Counted from the first letter of the stretch, positions 34,539-44,935 are shown. The stretch is DNA of 64,000 bases from Desulfothermus okinawensis JCM 13304 (GCA_001311565.1 BBBM01000009.1:19559-83558), one strand, 5' to 3'. The notes: a model not told the origin generated them from the letters alone. A program made the numbers and translations.

Positions 34539-36371
34539 TTATTCTTCCTCTTCCTCTTGCTCTTCTTCTTCCAATTCCTGGTGGATCTTAAGAAGCTCTT
34601 CAAATCTAATGTCAGCGCCAAAAACCCCAATTATTTCCTCTTCTTCATTAAATATGGGCGATGAGACCGTGAGGCACAATTTTCCTGTATAAACAGACCT
34701 ATAAAAATCGGTTATAAACATCTGGCCTGTTTGCATGGGCATTTTGAACCATTCTCTGTCTGAGTGGTCTTCTCCTTCAATAAGTTGTTTGAACCTTGCC
34801 CTGTCCTCTGGGTGACTTATGACCCATGTAAATAATCTACCATATTGGTCTGTAATGTATGCAAACTGGATAAAGGGATAATTGGACATTAGTTCATTGA
34901 ACTTTTCCTGGATACTTTCTTTATCTAACTTTGTAATTCCTTCACACAGTCTTTCAATAATTTTTGCTGCTATCCTGTGGGCAGTTTCTTTGAGATAATC
35001 GAATTCAGACTGGAAGAATTCTGGAAGATATCTCTTGGCCAGGGCCATCATCTCTTCGTGTGACATGGAAGTGGTTCTACCCTTGTTATATTGTGCCATT
35101 ATTTTCTTGTAGATATTGCCAACTGCTGGATGATTTTTGGTGATTTTTTTTATCCTCTGGAAGCTTTAGGTGATGATTCAGCCAGTAGGCTATGCCAGCG
35201 CGTCCAGATTTATCAGTGATAATTATTGGAACAGGTCTTCCAAGTAAGTGATTTGTGTCAAATATGTTATATATTTCTTCGTTTTTGGACAGTCCGTCTA
35301 CGTGGATTCCCGCACTGGTTGCATTAAAGTCTCTACCAACAAATGGGTAATTAGGTGGAATATTGTATTTGAGTTCTTTTTGAAAATATTCTGCTATCTC
35401 ATTTATCACCTGGGTATTTGCAGCATCATCATCGCCTGTTATGGATATGTACTCGATTACAAGTGCTTCAATTGGGGCATTCCCTGTCCTTTCTCCAAAC
35501 CCTAGTAATGTGCCATTGGCTGCCGAGCATCCGTAAAGCCACGCAGTGGATGCATTAATAAGTGCCTTGTGAAAGTCATTGTGTCCGTGCCATTCAAGCC
35601 ATTTGCCTGGCACTTCCGCTTCATCAGTAAATGCCCTGATGATTTTACCAACACTCCTGGGTAATGCTGCACCAGCATAGGGTACCCCATAACCCATGGT
35701 ATCGCATAGTCTGATTTTTACAGGCATGCCACTTTGTTTTGACAATTCCATTAATTTTTGTGCAAATGGGATACAAAAGCCATATATATCTGCCCTGGTT
35801 ATGTCTTCAAAATGACAACGTGGTATAATTCCAAGTTCAAGTGCCATTTCTATTACTTCAAGGTAATCCTCCATGGCCTTTTTTTCTATCTTTCCCCAAC
35901 TTGAGATAGATGTGATAGTCTGATACTGAGGTAAGCATCCCTGTTTCTTTTAGGTCCATTTGTTTAACAAGCTTTAAGTCCTCTTTGTTACACCTTATCC
36001 ATCCAGTTATTTGTGGGAATCTATACCCTTTTAACTGACACTCTTCTACTGCCCTTTTGTCCTTTTTAGAGTAGAGGAAAAATTCTGACTGCTTAATTAA
36101 ACCACTCCTACCGCCCAGTTCATGGAGAAGGTCAAAAATTTTACTTATTTGCTCCACTGTATAGGGAGGACGTGCCTGTTGGCCATCTCTAAAAGTGGTA
36201 TCAGTTATCACCATTGGTTCTGCAGGTCTTGGCATTACAAAGGTGTCGTCAAAGCTTATCCTACATACTTTTTTTATATGGATATAGTTGTCTGAATAAC
36301 TTGGGCTCTTCAGGATTTATTAGATCAAGACGAGTACCCAATGACTTTAGATGTAAAAATGAATAGCTCAT
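34539..36371 (-). CDS. HMGL-like pyruvate/acyl carboxyltransferase apparently fused to a C-terminal PDC sensor domain
   Basis: N-terminal part (about 430 residues) is a TIM-barrel of the isopropylmalate/homocitrate synthase family: DTTFRDGQQARPPYT binds the metal and acyl substrate, RLCDTMGYGVP and WHGHNDFHKALINA complete the site, GTLLGFGERTGNAP follows. The C-terminal part (about 185 residues) is a PDC/Cache-like sensor (FIQFAYITDQYGRLF, HSDREWFKMPMQTGQMFITDFY, GVFGADIRFEELL) with an acidic tail. An 8-A run at about 35144-35151 separates the frames; with seven A they join without a stop. Other extra bases at about 36269 and 35879. No membrane helix, so the sensor would be cytoplasmic. If the run is correct, these are two genes overlapping by 14 bases (35086-35099). 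Confidence 0.78.
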
Positions 36372-36420
36372 ACCTCTCTCCTATAGGTTTTAGTTATAAG
36401 TTATATGCCCTAAAGAGAAA

Positions 36421-36445
36421 ATATTGTAATATGAAATTACAATAT
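36421..36445. promoter_or_regulatory. Perfect 10-5-10 palindrome upstream of the HMGL-PDC gene
   Basis: ATATTGTAAT and ATTACAATAT flank ATGAA. It sits 50 bases before the reverse-strand start at 36371 and 175 bases after the LysM gene stop. Shape and position suit a dimeric repressor operator, but it could be a weak hairpin. Confidence 0.5.
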
Positions 36446-36568
36446 GGCTATACAATAAAATAAATTAGGGCTATCTTTCTGTATGGTTAAAATTCCAACC
36501 AATAAATCTATAGGCCTGGTGAAAATATATAGACCTTATTCATGGTTTGGAATCCATAAAATTATTGT

Positions 36569-36588
36569 GGGGCCAGATAGTTGGCCCC
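36569..36588 (-). terminator. GC-rich hairpin after the LysM gene
   Basis: GGGGCCA and TGGCCCC form a seven-base stem with a six-base loop, 31 bases past the stop of the reverse-strand LysM gene. The T tail is weak. Confidence 0.5.
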
Positions 36589-36619
36589 TAAAATTTTGGC
36601 GGGAGATAACTGGAAATTT

Positions 36620-37138
36620 TTATTTAAAGCCCCAGTTAAGCTCTGCTCTTAAATTCGCTGGGATATTTGCATCCATTGGAGGAAGATATGGTCTAGGTGC
36701 CCCAGCGGACTTCCTGCTCATTTTAAGGTCTTCTAAAGAAAATTCTCTTGGGATCCTGAATACTTGACCTGGATAGATCAAATCTGGATTCTTGATCTTG
36801 TCTCTATTGGCCTTGTAAATAAGTGGCCACATAAAGGGATCATTATAAACCTGTTTGTATTCTGCTATCCACCACAAACACTCCCCTTTTACCACTGTAT
36901 GTGAGGTGGGAAGATTTTTGTAATTCATTTTGTAGAGTTCCTCTGGTGTGGGAGTTTCTTTTACAACAGTCTGAGGTTTTGGTTGAGGCTTTGTCTCAAC
37001 CACCTGTTTTTTTTACTGTGGCTTCTTTTTTTTGGAGTAACAGCTGCAGTTTTTTTTCTTTTTAAAAAGAGAACAGCCTGACGTTACCATTAACAGGCAT
37101 ACAAGTAATACTGTAGCAATTTTTCCACCCTTAACCAT
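36620..37138 (-). CDS. LysM-domain lipoprotein, frame broken three times
   Basis: Probable peptidoglycan-binding lipoprotein. A lipobox (LLMVTSGC, Cys near residue 22) is followed by a Lys/Pro linker with three over-long A runs (at about 37050, 37027 and 37005), then one LysM domain: SHTVVKGECLWWIAEYKQ, PFMWPLIYKANRDKI and LIYPGQVFRIP. The tail is Pro/Arg-rich. About 171 residues. RBS GGAGG precedes ATG 37138. The ATP synthase operon starts 180 bases away on the other strand. Confidence 0.85.
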
Positions 37139-37256
37139 AGTAGACCTCCTAAATTTTTTTCCTTAGGTTTCCTTATTATCATGCTGAAGATATTCTTAAC
37201 CCATTTTTTTTATTTTATCAAATAAATTTTTATACATTAATCACTAAAACAACGAG

Positions 37257-37285
37257 TTGACTTTGTTTTTTCCGTGTGCTATGTG
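37257..37285 (+). promoter_or_regulatory. Possible promoter of the atp operon
   Basis: TTGACT, 17 bases, TATGTG: a good -35 and a weak -10, 35 bases before the atpZ start. Offered only as a candidate. Confidence 0.3.
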
Positions 37286-37319
37286 CTCTTACCAGGTTTG
37301 TGAATAAAGGAACAAGGGG

Positions 37320-37575
37320 ATGTTCTTTAAAAAAATGGGATAACGAGTATATAAATAGCCTCATGAAGGCAAGTGTGGTGGGTATACATCTGGTAACTGC
37401 CACATTTGTTGGTCTTGCAATTGGCTATTTTCTGGATAAATGGCTTGACACAAAGCCCATTATGACCATTATTTTTCTGCTTTTTGGAATTGTTGCAGGA
37501 TATAAAAATATGTATATGGAGATAAAGGGAATACATGGAATGGGCAAGAAAAAGGATGGAGACAAAAAAAAGTGA
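37320..37575 (+). CDS. atpZ: ATP synthase accessory protein AtpZ, frame broken once
   Basis: Small two-helix membrane protein of the AtpZ/AtpI group that helps F0 assembly or magnesium/calcium handling. MFFKKWDNEYINSLMKAS begins it if one A is dropped from the run at about 37328-37334; membrane segments are VGIHLVTATFVGLAIGYFL and IMTIIFLLFGIVAGY. About 84 residues, with a Lys-rich tail. AAGGGG lies just ahead of ATG 37320. Its stop overlaps the GTG of atpI (GTGA). Confidence 0.82.
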
Positions 37576-38021
37576 GTGATTTTTTTAGATCCTTACATTG
37601 CATCTGAACCAGTGGTGAGGTGGATTGTAAGGGTTCAGTTGGTTCTTTTGAGTGTGGGAATGGTATTGTTCTTTTTTTGCTCATGGAGTTGTATGGGCAG
37701 GTTCATTTTTAGTAGGAGGTCTTTTGGTCTTTTTTTAATTTTATAGTGTTGGCTCGGATTTTACCAAACTTAGTTGTTAGCAAAGACAGTCGGGCGTCAA
37801 TATTTTCTTTGCTTTTTAGTTTTTATTCAAGGTTAATCTTTACAGGAATTGTATTACTTGTATGTATTGTATTTTTGAGAATGCCCATATATCCTCTTAT
37901 TGTGGGACTTTCTACTATTATAGTGGGTATAATTTTTTGGATAGTTAGATATATCTTTACAACCAAACACAAGGAGGCAGAAGGTTATGTCAGAAGTAGC
38001 TCCTCACGTATTGCTTCTTGA
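37572..38021 (+). CDS. atpI: ATP synthase protein I (AtpI-like), frame broken three times
   Basis: Four-helix membrane protein usually encoded ahead of the F0 subunits; assists c-ring assembly. Reads MSDFLDPYIASEPVVRW, then helices VLLSVGMVLFFAHGVVWAG, GGLLVFFNFIVLAR, IFTGIVLLVCIVFLR and IVGLSTIIVGIIFWIV. About 148 residues. One T too many at about 37580-37586, 37672-37678 and 37731-37737. The C-terminus as read overlaps atpB by 35 bases, which is unusual and may hide one more indel. Confidence 0.75.
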
Positions 38022-38691
38022 AAAATTGATGGATGTATTGGGCCTTGTTGATAAGCATGGTCATAGCTTGGTCCCTCAGCACATCCTATATACTTGGCTT
38101 GTTATGTTGATTTTGATTTGTCTAGCATGGTTTGGAACCAGGAGGTTGTCCATGGTTCCAAGGGGGCTTCAAAACTTTTGGGAGATAATAGTGGGAGGAA
38201 TGGAGGATTTTGTGTATTCAAACATGGGTCCTTCTGGTGCAAGGGTATTTCCTCTACTCATGACTATTTTTATATTTATTCTGTTTTGTAATTTTATAGG
38301 ACTTTTCCCAGGCTGTAATGCCCCAACTGCAAACTTAAATACCAATGCAGCAATGGCCCTTACAGTTTTTGTATGGTACAATATTTTGGGATTAAAGGAA
38401 CACGGTGCAAAATACATTAAACACTTTACAGGCCCAATTGCATGGTTGATGCCCCTTATGTTGCCAATAGAGATCTTGAGCCATTTGGCAAGGCCACTTT
38501 CTCTCACAGTTCGTCTTTTTGGAAATATCTTTGGTGAGGAACTGGTCCTTTTGCTCTTCTTTATGTTGCTTCCAGTAATAGCCACGTTGCCAATATACTT
38601 TTTATATGGACTTGCTGATACAATCCAGGCATTTATATTCTTTATGTTGTCTATGATTTACTTTAAGATGACCTTTGAGGAAGCCCATTAA
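37987..38691 (+). CDS. atpB: F0F1 ATP synthase subunit a
   Basis: Unbroken, 234 residues. Membrane subunit forming the proton half-channels against the c ring. The essential Arg is in SHLARPLSLTVRLFGNIFGEE, preceded by PIEIL; the C-terminal helix has GLADTIQAFIFFMLSMIYF. Five or six membrane helices. GGAGG lies before ATG 37987. In this lineage the F0 genes atpI-atpB-atpE are separate from the F1 operon, and no F1 genes follow here. Confidence 0.95.
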   Translation: MSEVAPHVLLLEKLMDVLGLVDKHGHSLVPQHILYTWLVMLILICLAWFGTRRLSMVPRGLQNFWEIIVGGMEDFVYSNMGPSGARVFPLLMTIFIFILFCNFIGLFPGCNAPTANLNTNAAMALTVFVWYNILGLKEHGAKYIKHFTGPIAWLMPLMLPIEILSHLARPLSLTVRLFGNIFGEELVLLLFFMLLPVIATLPIYFLYGLADTIQAFIFFMLSMIYFKMTFEEAH

Positions 38692-38735
38692 CTTTAGGGG
38701 GAAATGGTCTTTGTAGGCCTTTTAAACAAATATAA

Positions 38736-39083
<348 letters not shown>

Positions 39084-39105
39084 TTTTTGGGTAATGGAAG
39101 TTGAA

Positions 39106-39136
39106 AGAGGGGGAATTGTGTCCCCCTCTTTTTTTA
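39106..39136 (+). terminator. Rho-independent terminator of the atp operon
   Basis: AGAGGGGGA pairs with TCCCCCTCT across ATTGTG, followed by seven T. It lies 23 bases after the atpE stop. Confidence 0.9.
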
Positions 39137-39144
39137 TGTTTGTT

Positions 39145-39163
39145 TTGTGAATTTTTTTCTCAA
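39145..39163 (+). promoter_or_regulatory. Rex-like operator in front of rex
   Basis: TTGTGAA, a T run, then TTCTCAA. If one T of the seven is an over-call, the site is 18 bases and matches the consensus TTGTGAAATTTTTCACAA at 16 positions. It lies 15 bases before ATG 39178, suiting autorepression. Confidence 0.5.
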
Positions 39164-39177
39164 ATAAGATTGTCCTA

Positions 39178-39820
39178 ATGTTGAAAAAAAGAGAGAATAC
39201 CCAAAGTCACTATACACAGGATGGCTGTGTATCTTCAGGTGTTAGAGGAGCTCCATAGAGATGGGGAAGAAGTGATTTCTTCCAGTAAGCTTGCAGAGCT
39301 CTGTGGAGTCAATTCTTCTCAAATAAGAAAAGACCTGGCCTATTTTGGGGAATTTGGTGTTAGGGGTGTAGGATATTTTATTAAGGATTTGATTGCGTCT
39401 ATTAATCACTTTTTAGGACTGGGCAAGGTATGGAATTGTGCCATAGTTGGCATGGGTAACCTGGGTAGAGCAATTTTAAGACACAAGGGCCTTCCAGAGA
39501 GGGGTTTTAGGATAGTTGGCGCTTTTGACTGTGATCCATTTAAAATAGGGGAAAAGGTTGGTGACCTGGAAATCATATGTACAAGGCGTCTTAAAGAAAG
39601 GGCAAGGGAACTGAATATTGAGATTGGCATAATAACAACCCCTCCAAATAGGGCACAGCGCGCTGCAAACCATATTGTTGAAGCAGGGATCAAGGCAATT
39701 GTTAACTTTGCGCCCACCAGGATTTCTGTACCAGAGGACGTAATTGTGGACTATGTTGATTTTTCAACCCATCTCATATACCTATCCTTTAATCTTTCTC
39801 GAACTAAAAAGAATATTTAA
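39178..39820 (+). CDS. rex: Redox-sensing transcriptional repressor Rex, frame broken once
   Basis: Senses NADH/NAD+ and represses energy-metabolism genes when NADH is low. A winged-helix domain (KVTIHRMAVYLQVLEEL, SSSKLAELCGVNSSQIRKDL, FGEFGVRGVGY) precedes a Rossmann domain (AIVGMGNLGRAIL). About 213 residues. An extra A at about 39183-39189 separates the first five codons from the rest; the corrected start MLKKERIPKVTIHR is typical. In Desulfovibrio, Rex controls sulfate activation and ATP synthase genes; its position behind the atp operon fits that. Confidence 0.93.
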
Positions 39821-39884
39821 TTGACCTTTTTTTTTCTGCGTTGATACCTATATCTACCAGCTATTTTGTAAAAATAGGGGAGTT

Positions 39885-40562
39885 ATGGATAGGGGCAAAT
39901 ATACTTTGATTTTTTTTTGTTATGTTTCTTTTAATTTTTGCCATTATATGGCACATTCCCCCTTTTTGTAATTACACAGATCCCTCTAAATTAAGGTCTC
40001 TTTTCCTTAGGCTGGAACAATCTCCCTTTCTATATCCTTCTATTATATTGGCTTTTATTGTTGCAGGTATTACCATGTTTCCTGTGACGGTTCTGACCAC
40101 TGCTACAGCACTTTTCGTTGGGATTGAAAAGGGTCTTATTCTCTCCCTCACAGGCTGTATCGTGAGTGCGGTTTTTACCTTTTGTGTTGTTAGATCTCTG
40201 GGTTCAAGTGCCAAGGAATACCTGTTATCTAAGGAAAAGATTAAAAAGCTAAATAAACTCATTAGTGAAGATGGAGTCACTTCAATTATGATTCTTAGGA
40301 TGGTTCCAATTGGATACACAATAATTAGTGTCACTGCTGCATTATCAGACATAAAATTTTCAAAATATATTTTGGGTACAATAATAGGAGTGTTTCCCGA
40401 TTTAGTCCTCTGTATATTTTTGGCAGGTAGCTTCACAACATAATAGTTACTGGGAACAGCCGATACATCTTTTGGATAGTGATTGTAGGGATCTTATTTA
40501 TTGGTCTATGGTCATATCTTTTAAAGAATTTTGTAAAAAGGTTTAAAAAAATCGAGTGGTAG
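39885..40562 (+). CDS. VTT-domain (TVP38/DedA-like) membrane protein, frame broken
   Basis: Polytopic inner-membrane protein of the TVP38/TMEM64 group, whose relatives act in lipid scrambling or flipping. AFIVAGITMFPVTVLTTATALFVG and the reentrant-loop region RMVPIGYTIISVTAALSDIKF with GTIIGVFPDL support it. About 225 residues. Starting at ATG 39885 (RBS TAGGGGAG) requires dropping one T from the 9-T run at about 39910-39918; a missing base near 40432 then joins the last helix (YIFWIVIVGILFIGLWSYLL). Confidence 0.78.
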
Positions 40563-40576
40563 TAAAAGGGGTAGAT

Positions 40577-41318
40577 ATGCCAGATTTAAAAAATAGCCTG
40601 GGATGGCAATATATACAAAAGACGAAATTTAGCAGAGAGAATATTTATACCTTAAAAAGACCAAGAATATATCCCAGTGCGCCTTTCAAGTTTTATCCAG
40701 ATGCAGAAACCTATGATTTGCCAGTGCCATGTGAGTTAAACACTGATTTGATTTCACTTATTGCAACAAGGAGATCTCATAGGGAATTTAAAAAAACAGG
40801 TCATTAATCTTAAAGAACTCTCAACTATACTTTGGTCAGGTTATGGTGTTAGAGAGAAGACTGGAGACTTTTATTTTAGAAATGTCCCATCTGCTGGAGC
40901 ACTATACCCCAATGAAGTTTATGTATTTCCCTTTAATGTGGACGGATTAGTTAGGGGTGTATACCACTACTTTCCAAAGGACCATTTATTGGAATTAATT
41001 AAAAGGGGGATTTTAGCCACCAACTAGCCCATGCATCCTTGGGTCAGGGTTTTGTATCAAAAGGCGCTTTTACCATTGTGTTTTCAGCAGTTTTTAGGAG
41101 AAACATGGCAAAGTATGGGCATAGGGGACTGAGATATATTCTACTTGATGCAGGCCACATTGCCCAGAACATGATAATTGCAGGAGAGGCCTTGTCCATT
41201 GGGAGCTGTCCTGTAGGGGCGTTTTTTTGATGATGAGGTAAACAACTTGCTTGAAATAGATGGGGAAGAAGAGAGTGTTGTGTACATGGTGGCCTTTGGA
41301 AAGAAGTTGGTAAATTAA
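40577..41318 (+). CDS. SagB-type nitroreductase family protein, frame broken three times
   Basis: FMN-dependent dehydrogenase-like fold of the SagB/ThcOx branch. ATRRSHREFKK is the FMN-phosphate site; ILWSGYGVREK, VPSAGALYPNEVYVF and GVYHYFPKDH are diagnostic, and ILLDAGHIAQNMIIAGEALSI ends the core. About 246 residues. Extra A at about 40790-40796, a missing A (or G) near 41001 and extra T at about 41222-41228. SagB homologues oxidise azolines in peptide antibiotics, but no precursor or cyclodehydratase gene is nearby, so a stand-alone redox role is more likely. Confidence 0.85.
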
Positions 41319-41336
41319 GTAACCACTGGGGGATAT

Positions 41337-41873
41337 ATGGCTCTTAGAAATAGTTATCTGGGTAATATCTATTACACCCTCTTACAAAAATTTATTGTCC
41401 CTAAACTCAAGGAAAGTGGGTTGGGCCCAAATAAAATTACAATAATTGGCGGGGTAGTATCCCTTATGGTACCCCTGGGATTTTATTTTTCTCCTCTAAT
41501 AGGAGCCATGCTAATTTTAGTCTCAGCTATATTCGATAGCCTGGATGGGCAAATTGCAAGGAGTATGGGAGAAAAAAAATTTGGTGCATTTTTAGATTCA
41601 ACTGTGGACAGGGTGTCTGATTTTTTTTATCTCATGGGACTTATGATAGTTTCCGGAAACACGTCAAAAAGTTTAATTCTTACATTTTTGATTTTTATTG
41701 CCCTTGTGTTGACCCTTTTGTTTAGTTACACAAAGGCCAGGATTGAAGGCCTTGGTGGGAGCTGTAATGTGGGTTTTATGGAGAGGGCAAAAAGGGTTAT
41801 ATATCTTATTGTATTAAGTGTGTTTATCCCATTTTTTTTAACAGCTCTAGCCTTATTTTATATGGGATTATAG
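41337..41873 (+). CDS. CDP-alcohol phosphatidyltransferase family protein
   Basis: Unbroken, 178 residues. Integral membrane enzyme swapping CMP of a CDP-lipid for an alcohol. The signature D-x2-D-G-x2-A-R-x8-G-x3-D-x3-D is met by DS-LDGQIAR and FGAFLDSTVDR. Helices include IIGGVVSLMVPLGFYFS and LTFLIFIALVLTLLFSY. The alcohol (glycerol phosphate, inositol phosphate or serine) cannot be told from the sequence. A strong hairpin follows. Confidence 0.88.
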   Translation: MALRNSYLGNIYYTLLQKFIVPKLKESGLGPNKITIIGGVVSLMVPLGFYFSPLIGAMLILVSAIFDSLDGQIARSMGEKKFGAFLDSTVDRVSDFFYLMGLMIVSGNTSKSLILTFLIFIALVLTLLFSYTKARIEGLGGSCNVGFMERAKRVIYLIVLSVFIPFFLTALALFYMGL

Positions 41874-41934
41874 TGTACAACTTTTTACTTATCTATTCAA
41901 TTTATCAGAGGATTTTGTGTGCAAAAAAAGTTTT

Positions 41935-41966
41935 AAAATAGGGGAGATGTACTCCCCTATTTTTAT
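41935..41966. terminator. Bidirectional terminator between the phosphatidyltransferase gene and thiC
   Basis: AAAATAGGGGAG pairs with CTCCCCTATTTT over a five-base ATGTA loop (12 pairs), with T runs on both strands. It separates two convergent genes and overlaps the thiC stop codon. Confidence 0.85.
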
Positions 41967-43223
41967 TTTAGCATTTTAACTGCACAAAATTCTCCACACA
42001 TAGCACATTCTTCCTTGGATGCAAATTTTTCCCGCCTCTTTTTTTATAATATTTGGATCCAGTGCATGTTCTATGATTTTATTCCAGTTTAACTCATTTC
42101 TTGCCAAAGAGATCATTTTGCTTCTATTTTTTTTGCATCTTTATACCCAAGTGCAATCTCTGCAGAGTTGGCTGCTATCAAAGATGCCATGACTCCTTGG
42201 TAAACATCATTTTCATTTGGCAATGTAACGTGTTCTGCTGGGGTAACACAACATAGAAAATCTGCACCTGCATATGCTGCGAGTGCTCCTCCAATGGCAC
42301 CAGTAATGTGATCATAGCCTGCGGCTACATCTGTTGTTAAGGGACCTAACACATAGAGGGGCGCATTGTGACAAATGGTCTTTATGGTTTTAATCTGGGC
42401 TATTACCTGATCAAGGGGTACATGTCCAGGACCTTCGATCATAACCTGGACTCCCATGCTCCACGCCTTTTTTTGTGAGTTCGCCAAGTATAATAACTTC
42501 TTCTATCTGAGCCCCATCTCCAGCATCGCATATTGCACCAGGCCTTAGGCCATCACCAAGGCTTATAACCACATTGTACTTGAGGCAGATATCAAGGAGC
42601 TTATCAAAATTGGTGAAAAGGGGATTTTCCTTGTTGTTTGCTTCCATCCACTTTGCTAAAATAGACCCTCCCCTTGATACAATCCCAATGGCCCTGTCCC
42701 TGGCCATCCTAGCTGCCCTTTTGCTCACCCCACAGTGAAGGGTCATAAAGTCAACCCCTTGCTCAGCCTGTTTTTCAATTTCTTCTAATAGTTCGTTTTC
42801 TGAGATTTGACTTACGTCTTTGCCCCTTTTTATGTATTTTTGGGCAACGCTGTAGATTGGAACTGTTCCCACTGGAACAGGGGATTTTTCTATAATTTGC
42901 CTGCGGATTGAGTCTAAATCTCCTCCAGTGGATAAATCCATAACTGTGTGTGCCCCTGCCCTTAAGGCAGCCTCTAATTTTGATAACTCTAGCTTCACAT
43001 CACAGAGAAAGGGAGATGTACCTAAATTTGCGTTCACTTTTATTTTTGAAGGCTGGCCAATTAATGTGGGAGTTACAGATCTATGGTTTGGGTTGCATAG
43101 GACAACCATTTCTCCCCTGTTCACATATCCTTTTATGTCATCAAAGTTTAATCCTTCTGTTTTATAAAAATAATCTCTGTTATTAGTGAGTATGTCCTGT
43201 AATATGTTGTTTTTATCAAGCAT
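41963..43223 (-). CDS. thiC: Phosphomethylpyrimidine synthase ThiC, frame broken three times
   Basis: Radical SAM enzyme turning aminoimidazole ribotide into the HMP-P pyrimidine of thiamine. Motifs: [55 protein letters not shown] and the C-terminal cluster site [12 protein letters not shown]. About 419 residues (the short bacterial form). One A too many at about 42469-42475, a net minus one or plus two in the run at about 42127-42134, and one A too many at about 42039-42045; only after these does the Cys-rich end appear. Last gene of the riboswitch-led operon. Confidence 0.93.
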
Positions 43224-43270
43224 GAAATTTTTCCTCCAAAAATCTGTTATATTTCTCCCACACTAGCTAT

Positions 43271-44058
43271 TTATTGTTTGGTCCATATCCGTCTACCTTT
43301 TCCCAATTTGAAACTGGACTCAAACACATTTTCCATAAATGATTTACTATTTTTAATGGAATCTATAATAGGAAGTCCCTTTGCAAGATTTGCAGCTATT
43401 GCAGAAGAAAGAATACATCCTGTTCCATGTACTTCTGCCTTATGGAGCATTTGCCCGGAAAATTTTAGGACAGATCTTCCATGGAACAAAAAAATCTGTA
43501 CCTTTATTTTTATTCGCCAAATGCCCGCCTTTAATCAATACATATTTTACGCCTAACTTCTGTATCTTTTCTGCTGCTTCAAGGATTTCATCTTCATTTT
43601 TTTATTTTAATTCCAGATAAGATACTTGCTTCAAAAATATTTGGGGTAATTATATATGTAATTGGAATTAGATTATTTATTAGCAAATTTAAGCCTTCAT
43701 CTTGCAATAATCTATAGCCAGAAGAAGATATGATAACAGGATCCAGTACGATTTTCTTTATGTTGTATTCTTTTAATATATTACTAACTGCTAATGCTAT
43801 TTTTTTTGAGAACAACATCCCAATTTTGACTGCATCTATCTTAAAATCGTCTAGTATTGCCTTTAATTGTGAGGCAACCACATCGTCAGGTAATCCATAT
43901 ACATCAAAAACTTTCTGGCTATTTTGTGACGTAATGGCCGTTATTACAGATAAGCCATGGACTCCATGTTCCCAAAATGTTCTTAGATCGATTTGGACCC
44001 CAGCACCAGAGCTGGGGTCTGATCCTGCTATTGTCAAGGCAATAGGAATATTTTCCAT
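43271..44058 (-). CDS. thiD: Hydroxymethylpyrimidine kinase/phosphomethylpyrimidine kinase, frame broken twice
   Basis: Phosphorylates HMP and HMP-P for thiamine assembly. ALTIAGSDPSSGAGVQIDLRTF, VYGLPDDVV, KIGML, VLDPVI and HGTGCILSSAIAA (the anion hole and catalytic region) are all seen. About 261 residues. Extra bases at about 43600-43606 and 43488-43494. It starts three bases after the thi4 stop, and thiC begins 47 bases after its end, so the three are one operon. Confidence 0.92.
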
Positions 44059-44061
44059 TGT

Positions 44062-44852
44062 TTATTTTATTCTTTTGATTATTTCTTCAGCTACTTTTAC
44101 ACCAGATAACAGCATACCCCCAAAAATGGTCCCATCCTATATGAGCCAAAACACGCATTTGCTGCCATACCAGCCACAAATACACCTGGAAACACTTCCT
44201 TGGTATTGTCAATTGTATGGGCTTCTGCAACCTCCGCCCACATGGACTTCTCTCCTTCAATTTTTCCACTTGGAGTAAAAAGCCTCACATCATTTTTTTT
44301 GAATGAGTGTATTTACAACCTCCAGGTCATGCCCTGTTGCTTCTATTAAGTATTTGCATTTTATTACTACAGGGTCCACATGAAGTCCTGCAAGTTCAAC
44401 TGGGGATGAATTCACAACAATACCAGTTACCCTTTTTTTCTCCATCTATTACCCTTAACACCACGTCCTCAACAGACATGCAGTTAAAAATTTTTGTCCC
44501 AGCTAGGGCAGCTTTTGCAGCTAGCTGAGTGGTTGCCAGGACTGCATCTGCAGTGTAATATCCTTTTTTTATATTCTTTGCAGGGTATACCTGCTTCATC
44601 TAATATGTGTTTACCTTCCTCCTGGACCACAATAATGTTCCAGGTTACTCCGCCTCCCCACATGCCACCGCCAATGGAGAGCTTTCTCTCAAAAATTGCT
44701 ACATTAAGTCCTTTTTCTGAAAGCTTCCATGCACAGGTAAGTCCAGAGGGACCAGCACCCACTATGGCCACATCCAGGTCAATTGCAGATTTGAATTTTT
44801 CAAAGAAAGTAGTGGCAATAGCTTCAGTTACAATGGTTTCTTCAATAGGCAT
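44062..44852 (-). CDS. thi4: Sulfide-dependent thiazole synthase (THI4 family), frame broken
   Basis: Makes the adenylated thiazole of thiamine from NAD and glycine. [16 protein letters not shown] is the dinucleotide site; [30 protein letters not shown] and [15 protein letters not shown] follow. Yeast-type enzymes sacrifice a Cys as the sulfur donor; archaeal sulfide-using ones have His at that place, and AGLHVDP here agrees with the latter. About 262 residues. Extra A at about 44565-44571, 44435-44441 and 44294-44301, and a missing base near 44127. A sulfide-using enzyme suits a sulfidogenic anaerobe. Often labelled thiazole biosynthesis protein. Confidence 0.88.
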
Positions 44853-44893
44853 ATAAAAACTCCTTTTTTTTGATTGTTAAAAGAATGGGAATG

Positions 44894-44935
44894 GTTCGGA
44901 TGCATCAGTGGGCGGGGCCCTGGCATCCTTCCGAA
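44894..44935 (-). promoter_or_regulatory. Hairpin of the riboswitch expression platform
   Basis: TTCGGA..GGATGC just after the aptamer can pair with GCATCCGAA some 20 bases on, enclosing a GC-rich loop (GGGCCCCGCCC). It lies between aptamer and thi4 RBS and is the likely switching element. Confidence 0.55.

Noticed and set aside
40577..41318. SagB-like protein as part of a thiazole/oxazole peptide cluster
   Set aside because: No precursor peptide, cyclodehydratase or exporter gene nearby.
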